Below are positions 58,734 through 64,000 of a stretch of 64,000 bases of DNA, in pieces; position 1 is the stretch's first letter; every line of letters starts with the position of its first letter. The stretch comes from Paenibacillus nanensis (GTDB lineage: Bacteria > Bacillota > Bacilli > Paenibacillales > Paenibacillaceae), in assembly GCF_003583765.1 (NCBI RefSeq), contig NZ_QXQA01000020.1, positions 46,306 to 110,305 on the forward strand, in the 5' to 3' direction. Below the pieces are notes generated by a model. The model was given only the letters and a program-made list of their open reading frames with translations, searched no databases and was not told the origin of the DNA. The translations under genes and the position numbers were made by a program.

Positions 58734-59537
58734 TTATTGGACATTTACGACATAGGACACCGTAAACACTTCACCCTGCCGCTGAAATTGGCCCCATATT
58801 TTATACAAGCCGCTTGATGGAAACTCCGTCTCGAATACGGCCACCGGCCCGGCGCCCTGCCCCTCTTCGGCATGGACGTGCACGTACCGTTCCCCGTCCT
58901 CGGAGAGCACGACGACATGGCCGATCGCTCCCAAATACGGCTCCAAATCGGTAACGAGGCGCCCCGATTGCTCATCCGTCATGGCAAATCGCAGCGTCGT
59001 CTCCTGCTTCACCCCTAGCTTATCGATGGACAGCTTGACGTTTGTGCCTCCAGCCGTTTGCGGCTCCAGGTTAGGAGTTACAGGGACCGCCTCAGCTTCA
59101 GCGCCTTCGATCGAGACCCATTCCATCTTTGTCATGGCGTCGCCTCCAGCCGGCTTCAAATCGGCTATGAGCCGGTAGTCGCCGCCTGCGGGGAATACGT
59201 TCCGGATTTCGAATACGCCTCCGCCGACGTGCTCGGGATGGATATGGTTGAAATAAGACAAGTCCTTGCTGATGACCATCAAATGAAGCAGCTTCTCATG
59301 ATTCAGGTCGAACGCTTCAATAGGCTCGCCGTCCTTATTTTCGACTGCAATACGAATCAGCGCGTCCTTGCCCGCCTCTCCGTTCTCAATCGTCCATTCC
59401 GCCTTAACGGTGTCCGCCATCAGCCGGTCGCTGACGACGGTCACCTCCTCATTCTCCCAGCTGTTGTTACTTCCGCATGCCGTTAGAAGAACGAGAGCGG
59501 CTACTATCGCAGAAAGAATCATTACCTTTTTATTCAT
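58734..59537 (-). CDS. Lipoprotein with FixH/YtkA-like domains
   Basis: A 267-residue lipoprotein with lipobox LLTAC (Cys near residue 21). The mature part has two beta-sandwich (FixH/YtkA-like) halves. The first contains EKLLHLMVISKDLSYFNHIHPEHVG (near 85-110). The second contains AIGHVVVLSEDGERYVHVHAEEG (near 205-230). The recurring His residues at equal positions could bind metal, perhaps copper; this is inference. It overlaps the ABC permease gene by eight bases, so it is probably a partner or substrate of that ABC system. Confidence 0.75.
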   Translation of the reverse strand: MNKKVMILSAIVAALVLLTACGSNNSWENEEVTVVSDRLMADTVKAEWTIENGEAGKDALIRIAVENKDGEPIEAFDLNHEKLLHLMVISKDLSYFNHIHPEHVGGGVFEIRNVFPAGGDYRLIADLKPAGGDAMTKMEWVSIEGAEAEAVPVTPNLEPQTAGGTNVKLSIDKLGVKQETTLRFAMTDEQSGRLVTDLEPYLGAIGHVVVLSEDGERYVHVHAEEGQGAGPVAVFETEFPSSGLYKIWGQFQRQGEVFTVSYVVNVQ

Positions 59538-62019
59538 AACGCAACGCCTCGCTTAATGGAGTTTTAGCTGCTTTCGATGCCGGAGCAAAGCTGGACGCCA
59601 GACTGACCAGGATGCCGAACAACGCAATCGCGCCAATAATCATCCAGGACACGCCGAAGGTATACGTCAGCGAATTAATCGCAAGGAAAGTCGATGTCTG
59701 GTAGATGAGCAGCACGCCGAAGGCGCAACCGATTACAGTCGCTGTCAGTCCGATGCCGAAGCCCTCCAGCAAAATCATGCGGATCAGCTGCCTGCGCGTC
59801 ACGCCGACGGCCCGCATCATGCCGAGCTCGCGGATTCGTTCCATAATGTTCATGAGCAGCGTGTTCGCGATGCCCATGCCGGAGATGAGAATCGACAGCA
59901 CAATCAGGAAGTTCACAATGCTGAACGAACCCGTATAGGTCGCGCCGACCACCGAGACCCAATCCTCCGGCCCGAACATGCTCTCGATCCGCGAGCCGAA
60001 CTGATCGAATAGGTTCTCGCGAAGCTGCAGCGGAGACGCCGACTCGTCCTTCAGAATTAGGGCGTTCCGTTCATATTTCAGGCCAATGTGCTCGCGGAAG
60101 TGCTCGTTCTTCATAATGGCGCCGTAGCCGCTGTTTTTCATCGTCTCGATTACGGCAACCACCTTAAACGGCTTCGGACCGTCGATAGTATCCAAGGTGA
60201 GCGACTCTCCGACTTCTCCGCCCCATACGCTTGCCGCCGCTCGGTCGAGCATAATCTCGTCCGGTTGAAGCTTCGCAATAAGCTCGCTTGGCTGCGTCCC
60301 TTCGCCCGCATCGAATAGGGGGAAGCGGTCGATCCAATCCGCGCCTACGCCATATACCGGCAGCAGACGCTCGTTTCCGCCCAGCGTCCAGACGACGGCC
60401 TGCAGCGGATAGGTTACCGCGTCGGCAACGCCGTCCACCTGCTTCATTTCCTCCAGGTCAGTCGGTTCAATATGATGGAACATAATGTCCAGGTTGCCGC
60501 CGTAGGTCGCGTGGATGACGCGCTCATAGGTTTGAATAAACGCCGAGTTCAGCGAGCTCATCAGCACGACCATGGCAATGCCGATGCTCAGAATGACGGC
60601 CGTCATTGACGTACGGCCCAAGCTGCGGTTCAGGTTGCGCGCCGCCATCTCGCCGCTGAAGCCGAATACCGCGCGATAGAGCGGCCGAAGCAGGAACGAA
60701 AAAGCTTGGAACAAAACCGGGAACACGAGAGCTATTCCGGCCAAAAGCGGCACAACGAGCAGCAGATGCTTGATGAAGAAGCTCGACCCGATCAGCAGCA
60801 GACCTGCCGGCAGCCGCCACTTGCCGCCTTTTCTTTTCTCCGCGCTGTTCTCTTTAAGCACGGCAACGACGCTGACCTTCCCGGCTTGCCGAATCGGGTA
60901 CAGGGACGCGAGGACGGGAACGGCCAAGCCCGCTAGCGAGGAAATGACAAGACCTTTCCAAAGCTCCATCCCGACGTCGGCGTGGACGCTGAATACCATA
61001 AAGATGACGGCCTTCAGCAAAATCGCAAGACCAAAACCGATGATTAGACCGAGGACGGTTCCGATGACCGCTAGCAGCAGCACCTCGAATAAGACAAAGT
61101 TACTTAGCTGGCGCGGCGTATAGCCGATTGTTTTCATTGCGGCAAACTCGTTTCGCCGCTCTTTCATGCTTACATACAGCGTATTAAAAATAACGAACGC
61201 GCTCAGCGCGATGCCTAGGAACCCGGCTATGTACAAGGCCAAGAAAAAGGTATCGGCATCTTTGTATTGCGCGTCAAGGTCCAGAATGGTGGGCTGAATA
61301 TAGACCTCGCCGCTTGCTCTTGCAAGCTTGTCGAGCTGCTGTCCGATGGCGTCCAGTTCGGCGCTCTTCTCCGCTTGGACAAGAATGCTTTCGACCTTCC
61401 CGGACTTGCCGTACCACTCCTGCAAGGATTCAAGCGGAACGGCGACCGTCCACGGGTGGTACTTCGCCATCATCCAGCTGGACGGCCCCATTAGCGAGGC
61501 CGTATATTTGACGATAGCGCTAATGTTCAGTTCTTTTATGCCGTTATCCGTCGCGAAGGCGATGCGGTCGCCGACCTCCGCTTTCCATACCTTTGCCGTG
61601 CGGTCCGTAATAACGGCGCCGTCGTTACTCAAATCGCCCTCGACGACCTTGAAGCCGGTCAGTCCGGTATCCAGCCGGCTGAAGCCCTTGAGGTCGACGC
61701 GTTTTTGGATGGCCGTTACCCCTTCCTCCTCCCACACGAGCGTAGAGCTTTGCTTCAGATAGGAGACAGCCTGCGCGCCCTCTATTCGGCTAACGTCTTC
61801 ATAGACGTCTTCGTCGAAGTAAGCCTCGGTACCGAGCACCGAATAGTCGGCCCTGCCGAAGGCTTCTTTCATATACAGCGGGAACGCCTTCTTTGCGGAA
61901 TCAACGGCAGCAATCACCGCGAAGGTGGAGGCTACCCCGATCATAATGGAGAGGATGGTCAGCATCGTCCTCATTTTGCGGCGCATCAGGTTGCGCCATG
62001 CGATTTGCCAGAGATTCAA
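59530..62019 (-). CDS. MacB/FtsX-type ABC transporter permease
   Basis: An 829-residue protein with two FtsX-like halves. Its first membrane span (about 15-38) is followed by a large extracytoplasmic domain (about 40-260). Three spans and a loop follow, then a second such set, ending in QLIRMILLEGFGIGLTATVIGCAFGVLLIY. The conserved cytoplasmic loops read MKERRNEFAAMKTIGYTPRQLSNFVLFE and MERIRELGMMRAVGVTRRQLIRMI, the FtsX signatures. It starts with TTG at 62019, overlapping the ATPase stop as TTGA. These permeases act in lipoprotein release, peptide export or antibiotic resistance. Confidence 0.9.
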   Translation of the reverse strand: MNLWQIAWRNLMRRKMRTMLTILSIMIGVASTFAVIAAVDSAKKAFPLYMKEAFGRADYSVLGTEAYFDEDVYEDVSRIEGAQAVSYLKQSSTLVWEEEGVTAIQKRVDLKGFSRLDTGLTGFKVVEGDLSNDGAVITDRTAKVWKAEVGDRIAFATDNGIKELNISAIVKYTASLMGPSSWMMAKYHPWTVAVPLESLQEWYGKSGKVESILVQAEKSAELDAIGQQLDKLARASGEVYIQPTILDLDAQYKDADTFFLALYIAGFLGIALSAFVIFNTLYVSMKERRNEFAAMKTIGYTPRQLSNFVLFEVLLLAVIGTVLGLIIGFGLAILLKAVIFMVFSVHADVGMELWKGLVISSLAGLAVPVLASLYPIRQAGKVSVVAVLKENSAEKRKGGKWRLPAGLLLIGSSFFIKHLLLVVPLLAGIALVFPVLFQAFSFLLRPLYRAVFGFSGEMAARNLNRSLGRTSMTAVILSIGIAMVVLMSSLNSAFIQTYERVIHATYGGNLDIMFHHIEPTDLEEMKQVDGVADAVTYPLQAVVWTLGGNERLLPVYGVGADWIDRFPLFDAGEGTQPSELIAKLQPDEIMLDRAAASVWGGEVGESLTLDTIDGPKPFKVVAVIETMKNSGYGAIMKNEHFREHIGLKYERNALILKDESASPLQLRENLFDQFGSRIESMFGPEDWVSVVGATYTGSFSIVNFLIVLSILISGMGIANTLLMNIMERIRELGMMRAVGVTRRQLIRMILLEGFGIGLTATVIGCAFGVLLIYQTSTFLAINSLTYTFGVSWMIIGAIALFGILVSLASSFAPASKAAKTPLSEALRYE

Positions 62020-62705
62020 CGCGCTCCCGCTCCTTCCCGTTCCTTGGCGACTTCGCCGTCCACCATCGTGATGATGCGGTCCGCCGTCTGAGCCGCGTCT
62101 CGGTCATGCGTGACCATAACGACCGTCATGCCCTCTTCTTTATTGAGACGGGAAAGAAGCTGCAGCACGTCCTGACCGTTCTTCCGGTCAAGGTTGCCCG
62201 TCGGCTCATCCGCCAGAATCAGGCTCGGCTTCATCGCCAGCGCTCTTGCGATCGCCACGCGCTGCTGCTGCCCGCCGCTAAGCTGTGACGGGAAGCTTGC
62301 CGCTTTACCGTCCAGATTCACCTCGCGGATTAGACGGGAGACTGTGACGTCGATTTCCGACTTCGGCGTTTTATTCGCCGCAAGGGAAAGCGCGATATTT
62401 TCGGCAACCGTCATCATCGGCAGCAGCTGATAGTTTTGAAAGACAAAGCCGACTTTCGTGCGGCGGAACAACGTCCGCTCTTTCTCGCTGAGGCCGCTCA
62501 ATTCGACGCCATCTATGGCGATGGAGCCTCGGGTCGGCAGGTCCAAGCCGCCGAGCAGCTGGAGCAGCGTGCTTTTTCCCGAGCCGCTTGGTCCCATAAT
62601 CGCGACAAACTCTCCCTTTGCAATGTGGAGATCCGTTTCCTTCAGCGCGGTGAAGCTTCCCGCCTCCAGCTCATACACCTTCGCTGCTTGCTTTAATTGA
62701 ATCAT
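62016..62705 (-). CDS. MacB/LolD-type ABC transporter ATP-binding protein
   Basis: A 229-residue ATPase. Walker A GPSGSGKST (near 38-46), the signature QLSGGQQQRVAIARAL, Walker B SLILADEPTGNLD and the switch His in VMVTHDRDAA are all present, matching the LolD/FtsE/MacB class. It drives the FtsX-like permease with which it overlaps by four bases (TTGA). First gene of an operon that goes on to the lipoprotein and probably the exporter. Good AAGGAGG before the ATG. Confidence 0.95.
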   Translation of the reverse strand: MIQLKQAAKVYELEAGSFTALKETDLHIAKGEFVAIMGPSGSGKSTLLQLLGGLDLPTRGSIAIDGVELSGLSEKERTLFRRTKVGFVFQNYQLLPMMTVAENIALSLAANKTPKSEIDVTVSRLIREVNLDGKAASFPSQLSGGQQQRVAIARALAMKPSLILADEPTGNLDRKNGQDVLQLLSRLNKEEGMTVVMVTHDRDAAQTADRIITMVDGEVAKEREGAGAR

Positions 62706-62949
62706 CGTTCGAGATCCTCCTTATGATCGATCGCGGGCTATATCTGCCCTGCTTCGTATGCATCTATCATAAGGCGGAGGCGTCCCTGCGAACGCGCAAA
62801 CGCTGCAGCCAGCCCCGCAAACTTTTGCGGCGAAAACGCAACGAATGCGCGCGCGGAGCGCAAAAGATGCAAGTTCGCTAGGCCGGAGGTTGTGGCGTTA
62901 GATGAAGGTTGATAGATCGGTTAAAAATCGGCAGAGGTTGCGGGGGAGG
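62706..62949. other. Gene-free leader and spacer
   Basis: Upstream of the MacB-like operon. No gene or clear promoter was found. Some GC-rich imperfect repeats occur (around 62815-62870), but none is distinctive. Confidence 0.5.
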
Positions 62950-63709
62950 AAGTCGTGTGATGAGTAAGAGAGTGCGTGATGTGGGGGGTGGCGAGGGCGT
63001 GATGTGCAATTAGGTCAGTCGTGTGCAGGGGGCGAGGGCGTGATGAGTAATTAGGTCAGTCGTGTGCAGCGGGCGAGGGCGTCAGTCGTGTGCAAGATGG
63101 CGAGGGCGTGATGTGCAATTAGGTTAGTCGTGTGCAGGGTGGCGAGGGCGTGATGTGCAATTAGGTTAGTCGTGTGCAGGATGGCGAGGGCGTGATGAGT
63201 AATTAGGTCAGTCGTGTGCAGCGGGCGAGGGCGTGATGAGTAATTAGGTCAGTCGTGTGCAGGGTGGCGAGGGCGTGATGTGCAATTAGGTTAGTCGTGT
63301 GCAGGGTGGCGAGAGTGTGATGTCCAATTAGGTTAGTCGTGTGCAGGGTGGCGAGAGTGTGATGTCCAATTAGGTTAGTGTGTGCAGGGTGGCGAGAGTG
63401 TGATGTCCAATTAGGTTAGTCGTGTGCAGGATGGCGAGGGCGTGATGTGCAATTAGGTTAGTCGTGTGCAGGGTGGCGAGGGTGTGAAGTGCAATTAGGT
63501 TAGTCGTGTGCAGGGTGGCGAGGGCGTGATGTTCAATTAGGTTAGTCGTGTGCAGGGTGGCGAGGGCGTGATGTGCAATTAGGTTAGTCGTGTGCAGGGT
63601 GGCGAGGGTGTGATGTGCAATTAGGTTAGTCGTGTGTAGGGTGGCGAGGGCGTGATAAGTAATAAGGTTAGTCGTGTGCAGGGGTGGCGAGAGTGTGATG
63701 AGTAATTAA
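62950..63709. repeat. Tandem repeat field, 18 copies of about 42 bp
   Basis: The core GGCGAG(G/A)G(C/T)GTGATG recurs at 62990, 63031, 63072, 63099, 63141, 63183, 63224, 63266, 63308, 63350, 63391, 63433, 63475, 63517, 63559, 63601, 63643 and 63686. Spacing is 41-43 bases, except for one shortened 27-base unit. A full unit reads about GGTTAGTCGTGTGCAGGGTG, then GCGAGGGCGTGATGTGCAAT, then TA. Copies differ by a few bases (TGTGCAATTA, GAGTAATTA or TGTCCAATTA), so they have drifted. There are no unique spacers, so this is not a CRISPR array. On the minus strand one frame through the unit is open, but 41- and 43-base copies break it. Confidence 0.95.
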
Positions 63710-64000
63710 GCGACAGGTGCGTCGGCGAAATTAAGATAACGTCGAGGGAAAAAGTCATATAACGGAGCCGCCCCAAAAATAACGCCAAAAGTACACCTAT
63801 TAATCCCCCGCTTCCCTGCAGAACCGCAATAAGGACAAAAGTGCACCTATTCTCTACAGGAATTGGAGAAACGGGTAGCGTCAAGAAAGTTGTGTAGCAG
63901 GGTTTTCCATCGGGACGATGGATATTTTTAGTATTTAGTGATGGTTTGCCGGGGGCTTCGCCCCCAGCTAAGTTTCTTGCTTCTCTTTGAGTGGGCCATA
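63710..64000. other. Right-end intergenic sequence with repeats and hairpins
   Basis: No convincing gene. It holds a 16-base near-repeat, CAAAAGTACACCTATT (63786-63801) and CAAAAGTGCACCTATT (63836-63851), 50 bases apart. A small hairpin CCATCG-3-CGATGG (63907-63921) followed by ATATTTTT follows. GGGGGCTTCGCCCCC (63951-63965) is a compact hairpin. The stretch could be the edge of a mobile or repeat element beyond the window. Confidence 0.5.

Noticed and set aside
62950..63709. CRISPR array
   Set aside because: The units follow each other directly with no unique spacers, vary within the repeat and have no cas genes nearby.
63621..63884. 87-residue frame on the minus strand
   Set aside because: Its C-terminal third is translated tandem repeat, it has no ribosome site, and the composition is not protein-like.
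1..64000. tRNA or rRNA genes
   Set aside because: No cloverleaf or rRNA-like sequence was recognised by eye on either strand; a tRNAscan run would be decisive.

Overview
The window looks like a chromosomal segment of a Paenibacillaceae bacterium, most likely Paenibacillus or a close relative. The reasons are a moderately GC-rich Gram-positive gene style with strong AGGAGG-type ribosome sites and GTG/TTG starts, LplB/YtcP-type sugar ABC permeases, copper-amine-oxidase-N-domain secreted proteins, a GH81 enzyme with a CBM56-like domain, a CcpA-type cre site and many small one- or two-gene regulatory cassettes. No rRNA, tRNA, phage, intact insertion sequence or CRISPR array was seen. The organism call is inference from gene content, not from a marker gene.

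Layout. 1-7.5 kb: a truncated serine hydrolase, an amidase, small membrane and tubby-like proteins, a phosphotransferase, an uncharacterised membrane-protein/lipoprotein trio and a P-loop kinase-like protein. 7.5-12.5 kb: an MFS transporter, a LytTR/DUF3021/ABC-2 regulatory and export operon, and a glutathione peroxidase. 12.6-19.2 kb: a WYL regulator with an epoxide hydrolase, a ZTP-riboswitch-controlled DJ-1/GNAT fusion, a DEAD-box helicase and a flavoprotein. 19.3-26 kb: a two-component system, a PadR/serine hydrolase divergon, a Gfo/Idh/MocA oxidoreductase and a Fur-controlled siderophore-binding lipoprotein. 26-36.6 kb: carbon metabolism, with a leucine-dehydrogenase-like enzyme, a CE7 esterase, a hydroxypyruvate-isomerase-like protein, and a sucrose/fructan operon (two permeases, binding protein, GH32, ROK kinase) facing a LacI regulator. 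36.6-44 kb: a TIMP-like secreted protein, two DinB proteins, a CGNR regulator, the GH81 glucanase and a sirtuin/CorA pair. 44-54.2 kb: two TetR-controlled transporter cassettes, an SDR, an AraC regulator and an ArsR/SRPBCC pair. 54.2-62.7 kb: a GNAT, secreted and kinase-like proteins, an ABC exporter, and a MacB-like ABC system with a YtkA/FixH-like lipoprotein. 62.7-64 kb: no convincing gene, but an 18-copy tandem repeat of about 42 bp.

Functionally the region is an accessory sensing, export and sugar-use district. Several regulators sit next to their likely targets, and their candidate operators can be read directly in the promoters (Fur, PadR, two TetR, ArsR, CcpA cre, CGNR). The most unusual item is a well-formed ZTP (pfl) riboswitch with sigma-A promoter and terminator, placed before a DJ-1/PfpI-GNAT fusion gene rather than a known purine or folate gene. 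The second is the tandem repeat field at the right end. All functions below are assigned by reading sequence motifs; no database search was run.
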